A stretch of 64,000 bases of DNA from Nothophaeocryptopus gaeumannii. Taxonomy: Eukaryota; Ascomycota; Dothideomycetes; Mycosphaerellales; Mycosphaerellaceae. Each line of letters begins with the position of its first letter. Within the stretch, counting starts at the first letter, position 1. The stretch is from the NCBI GenBank assembly GCA_031771865.1, contig JASISA010000010.1, forward strand, positions 1,240,001-1,304,000. The letters run 5' to 3'. The notes beneath the pieces were generated by a model. The model made no database searches and was not told the DNA's origin. It saw only the letters and a list, made by a program, of their open reading frames with translations. The position numbers were made by a program, and so were the translations under genes. This document shows, piece by piece, positions 11,151 through 22,732 of the stretch.

Positions 11151-13367
11151 TTACACCCCCTCCTCTCCCTCCGCCCCAGCAACACCCTCCGGCGTCATGC
11201 CACCCCCCGTCCCTGTCCCCGTCTCCATACTCCCCCCGACCCCACTCATACTCATCTCCAACTCCCAAATCTCCGGCTTGAAAGGCCACTCAAACCAAGC
11301 CCTCACCAAGCCCTCAATCATCTCATTACTCAACTGTCTCACCTTCAACCTCTTCGGATCTAACCTCCCTCCCCTTCTCGCATCTGATATACTCGGTACC
11401 ATCGGTATCAAGTCTTGAGCTGCGTTTGGTGCTATACGGTCAAGGGCGTACGGAACAGAGCGCACTCGCTGCTGAAACAAGAATTTGATGAGCTCACGAG
11501 CGATTTTGGATGCTTCGGAGCGGGTTGCTAATCCAGGTACGGATAGGTCGCGGGGAATGGGTTCGTAGTTTAGGAGGCAGAGGTTTGTTTTTGGGAAGAA
11601 ATCGGAGTGAGACGCTTGGAGGGGTTCGAATTGGCGGCGTTCAAAGGGCACGGTTTGAGCGGGTGTGAAGATTGCGAGCCAGTCTTCTATTCCGATGTCG
11701 GTTGTTGAGACGAACATTGATTCTTGGCGTTCGGCGATTGCGTAGATAGAATCGCCTACGGAGAGGAGTTTCTCCTTCAGCGCGGCGATGTCGTGGCCCT
11801 GTTCTTCAATGTGGGAGTAGTTTGCTTCGAGGTTGATGAGGCGATGGTGGAGGTCGATGTAGACGGCCATTTGTTTGTCAAAATATGGCAGTTCGTCTTC
11901 GGGGCGTTCGATAGGGGTGCGGCCTCTTTTGATGTATGATCTGAGATTCCTTTGAGTGATCCTTGTGGGATTCTCTAACAAAGCGCCGATTATTTCGGGG
12001 TTCATTAGAGTCTCAAGGAGCTCATCCACCCAAGATATCTTTGTCGACCCTGGGAGAATCGGTCCTCGGATAATGGTGGAGCGTCCAGCTTCAAATCTTT
12101 GAGCCCTATCCATGAGGTCGTCGCAAGCGGCTTCGAGCTCATCTGGTGTACTGTAGTGGATAGTCATGAGTCGATTCGGAACGGCTGGCGCGTCGTCGGA
12201 AGGATATTCGATAGCCTTATGAACCTCGCGACCTTGAGGGACTTTCATCCCTAACTCTTCCATCCGTCGATTCACACCCTGGCTGATGGCGTTTGCCAGC
12301 CCTGAGTATTTCAATCGTTGCTCCCTGTCGGACTTTTGCGCAAATTTTCGGGCAACTTCGGTACCTACAACGGCAGTACAGGTGGACGAAAAGCTGACGG
12401 TACACTCGGCAGTACCTCTGTATGGGTTGATGTCTGGAAGGTATAGCGCCTTGTCGCGTTCGTTCGTCCACACCAACATGCGAACAAGACCCCATCGATG
12501 CATCCAATCGTTTGTCAAAGACGACCACATGGCACCGTGTGTGGTAAGTTCAGATGCACTTATTTGTCGGCCAGATATGCGCAGATCATTTCGTCTGGTG
12601 AGACTGCCAGTTATCAGGAGGGAGTGGTCCGGCTGTCGAAGTCGCGGATCATTGGGATCCAAGTGCGGTCTGGGTATCAGACCGTCTGGGCTGAAAAGCT
12701 TCGGATAGGATTCCTGAGTGGACTCATGGAGAGCGCCAAAAAGGGTCGTGTGCACATATTTCGAGTCCTCTCTCGTCAACAGTGGCTCCATGAACGGCAT
12801 GTACGCGGTGTCCGGTTCCATGAGGACGTGCCGCTGCGGTTTGAGGAATTCATGCAACTTGCTTGACCAGATACAAGTTCCAGGAAACAAGTCGATTATC
12901 GTGCATCCTTTATAAGGCTCCAACGTAGGAGCCATGTATTGAATTACATCATCTGCAAACACATTAGTCCATCTCTCCACAAGTGCTCATGGGCGCAAAA
13001 AGATACCGCAAAGTTTGTCGCCAATGACCTCTGTTCGCGAACTGATCCCCCGTCTACTGTTTTCCGCTCGGCCCTCCAAATTGAGCAGCTTCCGTGATCC
13101 AGCATCTGGTCTGAAAAGTCTGGAGAGCCTCTCCTCGATGGGAAGCGTTGGGTCATCCACCAAGCGTTCTCCTTCCGGTCTCTTAACTTTTTTGTACTTA
13201 TTTGGACGACTTGTCAAGTTTGTGCTCTTCGGTCTGCTTCTTGATCCACTTCTCTGCGACGGATCGTCCTTGGATCGCGGTGGCACTGGTAGTTTGAGAT
13301 ATCGCTTCCAAGCTTCGGGATGCGGGCTGAGGAGTCTTTTGACTATTTGAAGTCTTCTGTCTCCCAT
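11151..13367 (-). CDS. Mitochondrial transcription factor B / rRNA adenine dimethyltransferase-like protein
   Basis: Two exons, 13367-13007 and 12952-11151, give 720 residues. The 54-nt intron (12953-13006) has a GTATCT donor, a GACTAAT branch and a TTTGCAG acceptor. Splicing joins DKLC to DDVIQYMAPTLEPYKGC, then IIDLFPGTCIWSSKLHEFLK and VLMEPD, which are the SAM-binding motif I and the acidic ribose-binding site of the KsgA/Dim1/mtTFB fold. The N-terminus is basic (MGDRRLQIVKRLL), fitting mitochondrial import. Fungal Mtf1-type proteins keep the methyltransferase fold and act as a specificity factor for mitochondrial RNA polymerase; whether this one still methylates cannot be told here. It is divergent from the AMSH-like gene across ~420 bp. 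Confidence 0.8.
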
Positions 13368-13785
13368 GAACGCATACGCTTGCGCGAAAAGAGTGACGAC
13401 GCAAGGAAAACAACGGAGATGATGGCGAGAGTATGGTCAAATTGTCTGAAAGATGTTCATGCCTTCCTTTGCACTTTGACTTCAAGGTGTGGCGCTGATC
13501 CCTGCACGGCATCGGCCCAGGCCGTGTTTAGCGAGGGAAGTTGGCCTCATCTTCATGAGGCAGCGACGACGATGACATGGCACTCGGGATTCCTGGCAAT
13601 GACCTTGTTGAATCGCCGGACTCTACAACCTCCTTATCTATTGGACCTCCACGTTTGAGATCTTGCCGCTGCGACTAAGAAGGGTATCTCGTGGCATCGA
13701 GATCAACTACACGAAAGAGGAGAACTATCTTGGATGCTGTCTCGTGCTCACAGTCAGAAGCCGCGACGTCAGCCTGCGAAGAGCT

Positions 13786-15375
13786 ATGGCGCTCTCGAGA
13801 CATCACGCTTCGCTAAGCCGGCCGTCAAGCGTGGAGGAAATCACCCGAGAGGCTGAGAACTTCGAATTCAACACAAACCGCTCTTTGCAACAATGGCTTC
13901 GGGCTTCCAAGATGTTGCTGACCGAGGCAGCCATATGCGAGCAGGAGGGCAACCTTGCCATGGCCTACCTATATCTTTACCGCCATGCTCAATTAGTATT
14001 ATCGAGCTTTCCAGAGCACCCGGACTACAAAGACCCACGGTTTAAACAGGATCTCGCTCAGGCTCGTAAGACCTTGCAGAGAAACCTGGTCAAATTAGAG
14101 CAATGGAAGCCACGGATCACTCAGGAGCATCAACGGTACCTGAAGGCTATGGAGAGGCGGAGTATGGAAAGGCAGCGTGCACAGGATGAGTTCAATGAAG
14201 CGGCCCACCAGCGACAATCATACGACGAGTCTCGACGAGGTTCGATGGCCTCAATAGGCAGTGCTTCGCCAAGTCCTATTCAGCCTCTCAATGCGTACGA
14301 GAATCGAGACTTTGCTGTGAATTTGGCTCAGAGAGAGTTGAGACGCCGCGATGCGACCCGACAGTCAACAGCACAAGCAGGCGTTTCACCTGCGACTGTT
14401 GCGGAGCGGCGAAGAGGGTTGGTCGCGAGGGAGTACGACGAATATAACGATCGGCCTTACTCGAATGAAGGAGTCAGAGAAGCTGGTCGCCACCTGAACC
14501 GTCGATCATACCACTATGATGATGGTCCACCTTCACGGATGTCGACGTCTTCCTACAACTACCCAAGTGTACCACAAAAGGAAGGCCGTATGGAGTGGCG
14601 GAATTCTTCAATGCAATCAGAGCCTCCTCGATCACGGCATGCGTTGCCACCGGCAGTGCCCGCAAAGGAAGCCATATACGACTATCAAACCTCCGAACTC
14701 GCAGCGGCACCTCCTCGCCCTCCAAGACCAGACGCCTACAGCACCCCAACACCACCTGCTTCAAACCAACAACACCAACCCCCCTCAAAATATACTTTTA
14801 AACCCAACGCCTTCACAGAAGCCGGTTCCCCCCTCCGCACCGTCCTCCTCCCACCCGACCTGCGAACAACATTCCTCAACCTCGCCCATTCCAACACCCT
14901 CCGCAACCTCGAAACCTGCGCCATCCTCGCCGCCACAGTAATTTCCAACGCCCTCTTCATAAACCACCTCATCATCCCGGACCAAACTTCCACATCCGAC
15001 ACATGCGATACCACTGAAGAAGGAGATAACGCTCTTTTCGATTACTGCGATTCTCAAAATCTGCTGGTTTGCGGGTGGATTCATACCCACCCTTCCCAAA
15101 CCTGCTTCTTATCCTCTCGCGACCTCCACACTTCCGCAGGATATCAAGTGATGCTCCCCGAAGCCATCGCAATCGTCTGCTCTCCACGACATAATCCAGA
15201 CTTCGGCATCTTCCGCCTCACAGATCCTCCTGGCCTTCCACACGTGTTGGACTGCAAGAAAACAGGTCTCTTCCACCCCCACGAAGAGAACAATCTTTAC
15301 ACGGATGCTCTCAGGCCGGGTCATGTTGTCGAAGGTCCGGGTTTGAAATTCGAAGTTGTGGATTTGAGAAAGTAG
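13786..15375 (+). CDS. AMSH-like JAMM deubiquitinase
   Basis: 529 residues from ATG at 13786 (MALSRHHASLSRPSS); the frame is open further upstream only with non-ATG codons. Residues ~15-110 form a helical USP8-dimerisation/MIT-like domain, with LTEAAICEQEGNLAMAYLYL. A long disordered, charged linker follows. The C-terminal MPN+ domain (about 345-515) holds all JAMM zinc ligands: Glu in NLETCAIL near 376 and HTHPSQTCFLSSRD near 433, matching HxHx7SxxD. AMSH/Sst2 enzymes cut Lys63-linked ubiquitin chains on endosomal cargo at ESCRT sites. Intact catalytic residues suggest an active enzyme. Confidence 0.9.
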   Translation: MALSRHHASLSRPSSVEEITREAENFEFNTNRSLQQWLRASKMLLTEAAICEQEGNLAMAYLYLYRHAQLVLSSFPEHPDYKDPRFKQDLAQARKTLQRNLVKLEQWKPRITQEHQRYLKAMERRSMERQRAQDEFNEAAHQRQSYDESRRGSMASIGSASPSPIQPLNAYENRDFAVNLAQRELRRRDATRQSTAQAGVSPATVAERRRGLVAREYDEYNDRPYSNEGVREAGRHLNRRSYHYDDGPPSRMSTSSYNYPSVPQKEGRMEWRNSSMQSEPPRSRHALPPAVPAKEAIYDYQTSELAAAPPRPPRPDAYSTPTPPASNQQHQPPSKYTFKPNAFTEAGSPLRTVLLPPDLRTTFLNLAHSNTLRNLETCAILAATVISNALFINHLIIPDQTSTSDTCDTTEEGDNALFDYCDSQNLLVCGWIHTHPSQTCFLSSRDLHTSAGYQVMLPEAIAIVCSPRHNPDFGIFRLTDPPGLPHVLDCKKTGLFHPHEENNLYTDALRPGHVVEGPGLKFEVVDLRK

Positions 15376-15959
15376 AATTCTCGTAAGAGGAGAGTAGGGA
15401 GGGCTGCGCAGGCTACGATGCTGTTGGAGAGGGCGCTGGATTACCCAGGAGGTCAGGAGGGGTTTGAGTTTAGGACGTGGGCGGAGGCGGAGATGAGGAA
15501 ATACGGCATCTAAGGCTGCGGCGAGTTGGTGCATGGGCATGGGCATGGGCATGGGCCTGGGCTCGCATAGAGATCTGGTGCTTTCACGAGCACTGATTGA
15601 CTTACGGTTTTACGAGACATGAATGGGGAAAGCATTTGCATAGAGCAAGCATGAATGAAAGAGACACGATTTTCCGTGTCAAATGCGTGTCATACATCAT
15701 GCCGAGCTAATATAGCTATTCAGGCCGTTTGGTATCATTTCGTTTCCATAATCCATTTTTCCATTTCCCCATCGGGCTTGTGCTAAACCCGCCAAATCCA
15801 AGAGCAGTGCATAGCAGGCCTCCTTCTCATTCCAAAACGCCCGTCGCTTCCAAAGCCTGACTGACCGGCAGCATCTTCAAAAGCAGAAGCAGAAAGGCAG
15901 CTCCCCTTATTCGATTTGATTGCTTGGCATGAAGCGGCTCAATCAATCGGACAAGACCG
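15376..15959. other. Convergent intergenic with hexamer repeat
   Basis: Lies between the convergent ends of the AMSH-like gene and the next minus gene. It contains about four and a half copies of GCATGG at 15531-15556. No gene seen. Confidence 0.6.
15531..15556. repeat. GCATGG hexanucleotide microsatellite
   Basis: Roughly four and a half perfect copies of GCATGG, interrupted at the end by a C. Non-coding. Confidence 0.85.
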
Positions 15960-16898
15960 TCACTTTTCAAAGCCAAATCTGCCCAGATCGCCAGGGCGAT
16001 GTCCCTGTCTCATCCGATCCGCCGAAGTGGTATTCATGTTCTCCCGCACAATGCGCTCGGCTTGCTCTTGACCGCTTGGGCTTGCCGCGCTGCGGCGAGG
16101 ATCGGAAGTTGTGTCAACCACGTCCTGATCGTAAGTCATGCCGTCGATCAATCTTGCCTGGCTTGCGGTAGGTGTGCTACCACCTTTAGTCCCAGGTCTG
16201 CTTGTGGGGCCTGAGCTGATGTCCATGCGGTCTCCCGGCGAGGAAATGGTGGATTGTCTGGCGGGTGTGCGTGCGCCTTCGCCGAATGCGACTAAAGAGG
16301 CCGTACCCTCTTCGCTCATGCCACCAACGGAGGAAGTGTCCATGTCCATATCTTGCGATTCACTCATCTTGTCGTAATCGCCTCCTGCTTCACTTCCTGC
16401 CCACGTTGTTCGTGCACCGACACTTCCCGTTGCAGAGGCGCTGCCGACCGTGCTACGCTCGCGGCCAATGGCCGGGTTGCCGGTGCCATCGAAGTAGCTG
16501 ACAGTAGGGTGTGGAATAGGCTGCTGCGCTCCCGCGCCTGGCGTGCTGCCGCTGGTGGGTGTTTGTGGATTGCGGGCAGTGGTGACGCGCTCTAATCCCG
16601 CCAATCGCGAAATGCGGTCCGCGCGTTCGGCATCGAGTTGGTTGGAAAGACCAGATGGCCCTTGATGTTGCGCTCCGTGGTGGTGTGGGAGGTGCCCGCG
16701 GTGGCCGTCTTTGATTGCGACGGTCGACAGTTCGGACATGGACGTGGTGGTCGAGTTCGGAGTACCGCTACGGGATCTGCTCAGTCAGCCGCGACACTTT
16801 GTGAAAGGGTAGCAGAATGCGGCCTACGGAACATCAGAAGGTGTGACCGGGTCGCTCGGCGGTGGAGGGAGGTTGATCAGCGTGGGCGCGTTCGACAT
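15960..16898 (-). CDS. Small disordered hypothetical protein
   Basis: Exons 16898-16828 and 16776-15960 give 295 residues. The 51-nt intron (16777-16827) has donor GTAGGC, a CTGAC branch and acceptor GCAG, and joins PVTPSDVP to SRSGTPNSTTTSMSEL. The N-terminus MSNAPTLINLPPPPSDP and the segment AIKDGHRGHLPHHHG followed by LDAERADRISRLAGLERV look like conserved short motifs in an otherwise disordered Ser/Thr/Gly chain. I do not recognise the family. Calling only the single ORF from 16739 would lose the first 43 residues. Confidence 0.7.
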
Positions 16899-17750
16899 GG
16901 TGGGTGCTTTCCTATGTCGAAGTGGGTGTCTTGGATGTTGGAGTATATCGAGCGACTCCCGAATAAGCAGGAAAATGTGTTCGTGTGAAGAGGCGAAGCT
17001 GAGGTATCGGCTTTTTTCTTGCTGCGAATTGCTACTGAGAGATCCTAGCAAAGACGGCGTCCGACTGCAGGTTGTTGCAGCCCAAAGGCCAAGTGTAGGA
17101 TGAAGGCTCTCGTAGTTCTCGATTGATTGTGAGCGGCAAGCTAAAGTGCTCTGGTGCGTGGATTGCTGCTTCGAGGTCGAGAGGAAAAGCGAGTACTGAA
17201 AGATGTTGTTCAGGAGAAGTCGCGGGATTGCAGGCACATGCACCCACAAAGACGGCAGAGGCAGAGGCAGCCGCGTTCAAGGGTCTCTCTTTCCTACATG
17301 TGACGTAGCCCCACAACTGTCGGGAATGCCCGCTCAGACGCTTGGAACCCTTCTTTCGCGTCGTTCGCGGTGTGGCGGGGAAGTCTCGCCGACGCGTGAA
17401 GATCTGTGAAAGTGGAGTGAAGGATCTGGACGCGAAACAATCATCGCCACACAAAGTAATGGACTTTTATAACATGATCACTTCCTTTTCATTATATCAA
17501 GAACGCAGCAGGTTGAAGTCGCCGCAGACACTACCGGTGTGCGTATGGTATCGTAACTAGAACCAATTTTTCCGAAACACCTCGCCCATGTTGAAATTTT
17601 GCTTGAGAATCTGCCCCAGATTCTCGTCTCCAGACGCGTCGCCCGCGCCAGAACGCCTTGCAATTGCAACCGACATGCACGTCTTAGCGCCAATAAGCCT
17701 TACGTTTCAAGAGTTGATAATCCTCCTGAATACAGCGTGAGAGATGATAT
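16899..17750. other. Intergenic
   Basis: About 850 bp between the start of the small disordered protein gene and the stop of SHMT, both on the minus strand. It has short overlapping frames only. It should contain the SHMT 3' end and the promoter of the disordered protein gene. Confidence 0.4.
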
Positions 17751-19199
17751 CTAAACGGGAAGAGGGAAGGTGCTGGCCCAAGCAGCAATCTCGGCCTTGA
17801 TAGGACCGACCTCAGGCACTGAAGCCGCACCGCCGGCAAGCTTGGCCTTGAAGTCCTTTTGCTTGTTGGCCTCCTTTGGAAGCTCGCTCTGCACCTTGTG
17901 CGCGAGCTTGATGGCCTGGTCGATGTAGCCCGCGATTCTGTCGAAGTCGGCCTCGCCCATGGCTCTGCTTGTCATGGCTGGGGCACCGATACGGATACCC
18001 TGAGGAGTAAGAGCAGACTTGTCACCTGGGGTGGTGTTCTTGTTGCAAGCAATGTTGATCTGGTCAAGCACAGATTCCACACGGGCACCGTCAAGGCCAG
18101 TTGGCTTGAGGTCGAGGAGGACCATGTGGTTGTCGGTACCATCAGTCACGAGCTTGTAGCCGAGCTTCTTGAAGGAGTGCTCGAGCTGCTTGGCGTTCTT
18201 GATGACTTGCTGCTGATACTGGAGAAACTCTGGGGTCTGAGCTTGCTTTAAGGCGACAGCAAGAGCAGTTATTGTGTGGTTGTGGGGTCCACCCTGGTGA
18301 CCTGGGAAGACAGAGAAGTTGATTGGGCCCTCGAGATCATAGAGGACCTGAAGTTCCTGGCCAGCCTTGACCTCAGTCTTTCTGACACCCTTGCGGAAGA
18401 AGATCATAGCTCCACGTGGACCACGCAAGCTCTTGTGGGTGGTGGTCGTGACAATGTCGGCATACTCGAAAGGCGACTTATTGACTCCAGCTGCAACAAG
18501 ACCAGAGATGTGTGCCATGTCCATCATCAGGTATGCGCCAACCTTGTCTGCAATCTCCCGCATTCTCTTGTAGTCGATCTCACGGCAGTAAGCTGAAGTA
18601 CCAGCAACGAGCACCTTGGGTCTGTACATCAGAGCATTCTCCTCCAGTCTGTCGTAGTCGATCAGGCCAGTCTCGAGGTTGACTCGGTATGGGAAGGTCT
18701 CGAAGTATGTAGAGACAGCAGAGATCTTTCTGGTGGGTGTTTGGTATCCGTGGCTCAAGTGACCACCGTGGGGCAGGTCAAGACCCATAAGTCTGTCGTG
18801 TGGCCTCATGATGGCCTGGTATACTTGCAAGTTGGCCGGGCTGCCAGACAAGCATTGCACGTTGACACCCCACTTCGCTGGCTCCAGTCTGAATGTCTCG
18901 AGAGCTCTCTTTTGGCACGTCAACTCGATCTGGTCGATGTGTTCATTGCCACCGTAGTAGCGGGCACCAGGGTAGCCCTCGGAGTACTTGTTGCTCATGG
19001 GCGAGCCAAGGGCATCGAAGACGGCGCGGGAGGTGACGTTCTCGGAGGCGATGAGGAGGATGGACTCGCGTTGGCGCTTGATTTCCTTTGCCATGATCTC
19101 AGCGATATCCGGGTCGGTCTCGACAAGTGACTTTTGCATCAAGTCCTGGTGGGACTGAGGCAGAGCCAAGTGGGCGCCATTGACTCCGTTGGTGGCCAT
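17751..19199 (-). CDS. SHM2: Serine hydroxymethyltransferase, cytosolic type
   Basis: Intronless, 482 residues, starting MATNGVNGAHLALPQSHQ without a mitochondrial presequence. It converts serine and tetrahydrofolate to glycine and 5,10-methylene-THF, using PLP. The active-site block TTTTHKSLRGPRGAMIFF (Lys near residue 257) carries the PLP-binding lysine. Other family signatures are LIASENVTSRAV, NKYSEGYPGARYYGGNEHID and LMMDMAHISGLVA. Length matches cytosolic fungal SHMTs. A mitochondrial paralogue would be expected elsewhere in the genome. Confidence 0.97.
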   Translation of the reverse strand: MATNGVNGAHLALPQSHQDLMQKSLVETDPDIAEIMAKEIKRQRESILLIASENVTSRAVFDALGSPMSNKYSEGYPGARYYGGNEHIDQIELTCQKRALETFRLEPAKWGVNVQCLSGSPANLQVYQAIMRPHDRLMGLDLPHGGHLSHGYQTPTRKISAVSTYFETFPYRVNLETGLIDYDRLEENALMYRPKVLVAGTSAYCREIDYKRMREIADKVGAYLMMDMAHISGLVAAGVNKSPFEYADIVTTTTHKSLRGPRGAMIFFRKGVRKTEVKAGQELQVLYDLEGPINFSVFPGHQGGPHNHTITALAVALKQAQTPEFLQYQQQVIKNAKQLEHSFKKLGYKLVTDGTDNHMVLLDLKPTGLDGARVESVLDQINIACNKNTTPGDKSALTPQGIRIGAPAMTSRAMGEADFDRIAGYIDQAIKLAHKVQSELPKEANKQKDFKAKLAGGAASVPEVGPIKAEIAAWASTFPLPV

Positions 19200-20261
19200 T
19201 TTAGCGGTCGTGTTGATTGGATGTATGTAGAAGTCGGTCTGAACTGTCGGTATAGAGCTGTAAGTGTGTCACTGCAGGAACGAAGCTCACCGACAAGAGT
19301 TGGAGAGAAATTGGAACAACGCAAAGAGTCAGAGAAACAAAAGGGCCAGAAGCTGTCAAGTCATTAACTTTTCGCTCTCCGCGACGGAGGGGCAGATCTC
19401 GCATACGAGATCCTTGCCAGCTGCATTTCCATGCGCCCTTCCGATTGGCTTGCCAGTACAGCAAAGCTCCTCCGTCTCCGTATCGCTCCATCATGGACTC
19501 CGAGCACCACATTGCCTCCCACTTCGCTTCACACCAGTTCATCATCCGATACGCCTCAATATTCCAACACATCATGCTGTGATCGGCTGCCACGTGGAGT
19601 CGACGCCATCCTCGCTACCGATCGAACGCCTAGCGAGATGTGGGAGACACGTGGAACAAAACGCCGAATGGAAGGGCATCGCTCACCGTGATGGCCGATA
19701 TCAGTCGGGTATATGCTCCTGGTCGTGACATTCTCCGGCCGGGATGGGTGTCCTGGGACGAGATGAGGTTCGCGAAGATAAGGACGACAGGAAGGACTTC
19801 CTACTGACACCGAATGGTTCCGGTCTTGGTTTTCAGCCTCATGATGCGCACAAATCGCTGATGTATCTTTTGGGCGTACATCTGATGTCTATGCTGTCAA
19901 CAGCTGCTATCGTCCAGTTGGCATATGCTTTGGCACAAGGTAGGTGATGGATTCTTCCTCGACTGCCAGCGTGGCCCACAAATGCATCCAGAAAGACCTA
20001 CGCGGCTAGGTCAAACATTGTGGCTGCGGGCGGTGCAACCTGCCGTGCAGCCTCAGCTGAAGGCAAAGGCAAGACTGTGTCGTTCTTTCGACGCGACGAT
20101 TCATCATATCAAAGACATGCTGGAGATACGACGACTTTGCTTGAGATGATGCGCGAGAGGAGCGCGTCTGAGGCGTCGAGCGAATAGCCTTTAGAGGGGA
20201 CTGGACAACTCGCCGACGCAGGACTCATGCAGTAAGCGTGGTTGTTGTTCCACAGTCCACC
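19200..20261. other. Gene-poor stretch with possible coding scraps
   Basis: No intact gene. Two overlapping plus frames near 19960-20186 read like coding remnants: one gives DSSSTASVAHKCIQKDLRG before a stop, the other continues into RSNIVAAGGATCRAA and ends SFFRRDDSSYQRHAGD..EMMRERSASEASSE at 20186. A frameshift between them would explain this. The left part is probably the SHMT promoter. Confidence 0.35.
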
Positions 20262-22194
20262 ATGGAGCCCATGAGCATCCTCCACATCGCGGTCATCGCG
20301 GCACCGTCAGCAAAAGGCGCGTGGGACCTCGGCCAGGCCCTCTTTGGATTTGGCTCAGATGTCGCCAACATTGAGCAGAATGTCGCTGGATTCGCTGCTG
20401 AGATCAAAGCTCTTAGCTCGGCATGTAGCCTTGTAAATGACAGACTACGCGACTCGTGCGAGGTCACGATGAAGACAGGACAGCGGGAGAATCGAAAGGC
20501 AAGCTTTGGATCTGGTTGCAGTTCCAGGTGCTTGATTGCCAACACACCATAAACCAGCTGCAAGAAGCAATCCGAGATGTCTAGAAAGATGGCTTCAACG
20601 TCTTCGCGCAAATGTGGCGTCAGGTCAAGTTGAATATGAAAACGAAGGATATCGCTGAGGCCCGGTCTGTCTCACATATATATCACATCAGGGCTAGTCC
20701 GGAGTGCCAACACTTTAAAGAAACCGAATACGATCACACACTGCTGGCTTACAGATAGTGCTGCAAACTATCGCTATCGAGGTCTTCTATCTGGCACCTC
20801 AGGAGGCCGACTAGCAGCTACGAACGTTACTGAGATTCGTTGGTGAATGTATAGAACAGCTCAAGGCTTTACGTGCTAAGAGAACCGCCCCACCTTCTGA
20901 CCGCCAGCATTACAAAGTCGAGAATTTTGAACTGGCAGACAGACTGTCTCGAATGGCGAGAGTCTGTATGCCTCCAGTATGACCAATGGACCTCTGATGG
21001 GAGACTTTACCTTTGCAGACAGGGCCGCCAAAGTACACGAGGGGGTGAATGACATTAACGCCATCAATCGCATTGGATCCGAACCCACAACTAACATCCA
21101 GCGTACTTCGAGCGCCTCTACAGCAGATCGATCGGCAGTATTTACAGAGCATCGGGGGTCGAGCACAGCGGGCACTGAGCCCCGCGACTTCACCGATGAG
21201 CAGTTGTCCCTCTCTGATCAAGATTTTGCCTCAGAGGATGAGTTTCTTGTAGAGGCTGCGAAAGCAGCACTTGACGCAGGTCGCACATCATTTCAGGCGG
21301 CTCACTTCGCCGACGCTGATTTGTATTTCCAAGAAGCGCTCAAGATGATTCGAGAGCTACCTTCTAGTCGACAGAAGATCTGTGATACATGGGAGCTTCG
21401 CTACAGCCTCAGCGTGTGCGCGTACCATATCCATGAACGCGTGAAGGCGACGATCATCAACGTCCGCCGGCGCGAAAGTCGCAAGATGGCGAGGCTCATG
21501 AGTAAGTAAGGCCTCATACAGTATCCATATACGGCCAGCAAGCAAAATGTCGAGAAGTTGCTGCAGATAGTATCGAACAATGGCCTACCGAGGAACCCGC
21601 GCTTCACACTATACAAAGGGACACTGCGACATCGGATGATCGTGCAGCACAGATAGTACTCTCCATGACGCAACATGAGGGACCGAGCCCTATTGTTTGC
21701 CTTGGCTCGGATCAGGCCCATGAAAGTCCGCAAGCAACGAAGCTCGCAGGAGAGTCGCTGGAAGGAACGAGTTCAAGAATCGCAGATCTGCAACAAGAGA
21801 ATCTGGCACTGGCACTGGATCCGGCACTACAACTGGATATACTGAACGCTGAAACAAGCAGACCTGAAGAGCGGCCCTTCGTTTTGGCTGTACAGCAGAA
21901 ACGATTCACTCAGGCTCGCGACTGCTCTCCATACGAACACCATGCCAGGGCACAATCCCGATTACTTCGGACCTACCCTCTATTGAGGTCCTCTGGGATG
22001 GCCTGCAGGATAGCCTAACATTCACTGCTTCACCAGTCCGTATCCGAGATGCCAAGGGCAATCTGCTCGGGTACGTCACAGATGGCTTCGATGTGATTGA
22101 GAGAGTGCAGGCAATCGGTAGGGACCTTTCCATTATTGAAGACGACATGGAACCTGAGGACCTGGCAGTCATTCAGAGATGTCGACTGCTCTGA
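20262..22194 (+). pseudogene. Decayed STAND-type / ankyrin-class regulatory gene
   Basis: From ATG at 20262 (MEPMSILHIAVIAAPSAKGA) the frame reads like the N-terminal domain of fungal STAND and ankyrin proteins: ALFGFGSDVANIEQNVAGFA then EIKALSSACSLVNDRL. The reading then jumps frame near 20500 to LWIWLQFQVLDCQHTINQLQ and meets TAG just after EAIRDV. Further on, LQTIAIEVFYLAPQEAD is followed by another TAG and then QLRTLLRFVGECIEQLKALR. A 176-codon open piece (20979-21509) carries a TPR-like helix pair (FADADLYFQEALKMIRELP), and the tail 21985-22194 is again coding-like (RDAKGNLLGYVTDGFDVIER). At least one frameshift and two stops make an intact product unlikely. Introns could explain some breaks but not the isolated TAG codons. 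Confidence 0.6.
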
Positions 22195-22732
22195 TCAGAA
22201 ATGCAAGCGGCAGGCCTACGTAGAGACATGACAGTCCCTGTTCACATCAACAGAAATGCCCATCGGGTCTATGGATTATGCTATTGTGAAAGGCGGCATG
22301 ATACCCACGGTTCCGATTGAACAAGTTGTGGTTTACGCTCAAGAATCAACAGGGGATATCGCATTCCATTGCTTGTTCTCTTCCTGCCTCTTCTTCCTCT
22401 TCTTCAAATCATGCCATGCATCTCGTCTGCCATCGCATATGCTCGTGCTCAATAATCCAAAAAGAACAAGCGCTAAGTACCATCATGCCACCGTTGCCTC
22501 TTACGATATGCATCTGTTCATCAACTCCAATGGCTCACAATCCAGCAAGCCACCGTCACCTCCAGACCCGCGGGATTTGGGACATGAGATGACCTAGCAT
22601 CTCCTACCGCATCCCTCTCTCCTCCCATCGCGCGTGCAGTTCATCTTCAATCGTCGCCTTCATCATCCGCATCTCGTCGAGAACTTTAGTGTCAAGCCTA
22701 GGCCGCTTGTATGGACTCTCGTTCTCCGAATT
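22195..22732. other. Intergenic
   Basis: Lies between the decayed STAND-type gene and the stop of the importin gene. Pyrimidine-rich patches occur near 22370-22410. No gene seen. Confidence 0.4.

Noticed and set aside
15531..15556. GCATGG repeats as a possible telomere-like tract
   Set aside because: Too short, internal, and not the TTAGGG fungal telomere unit; a plain microsatellite.
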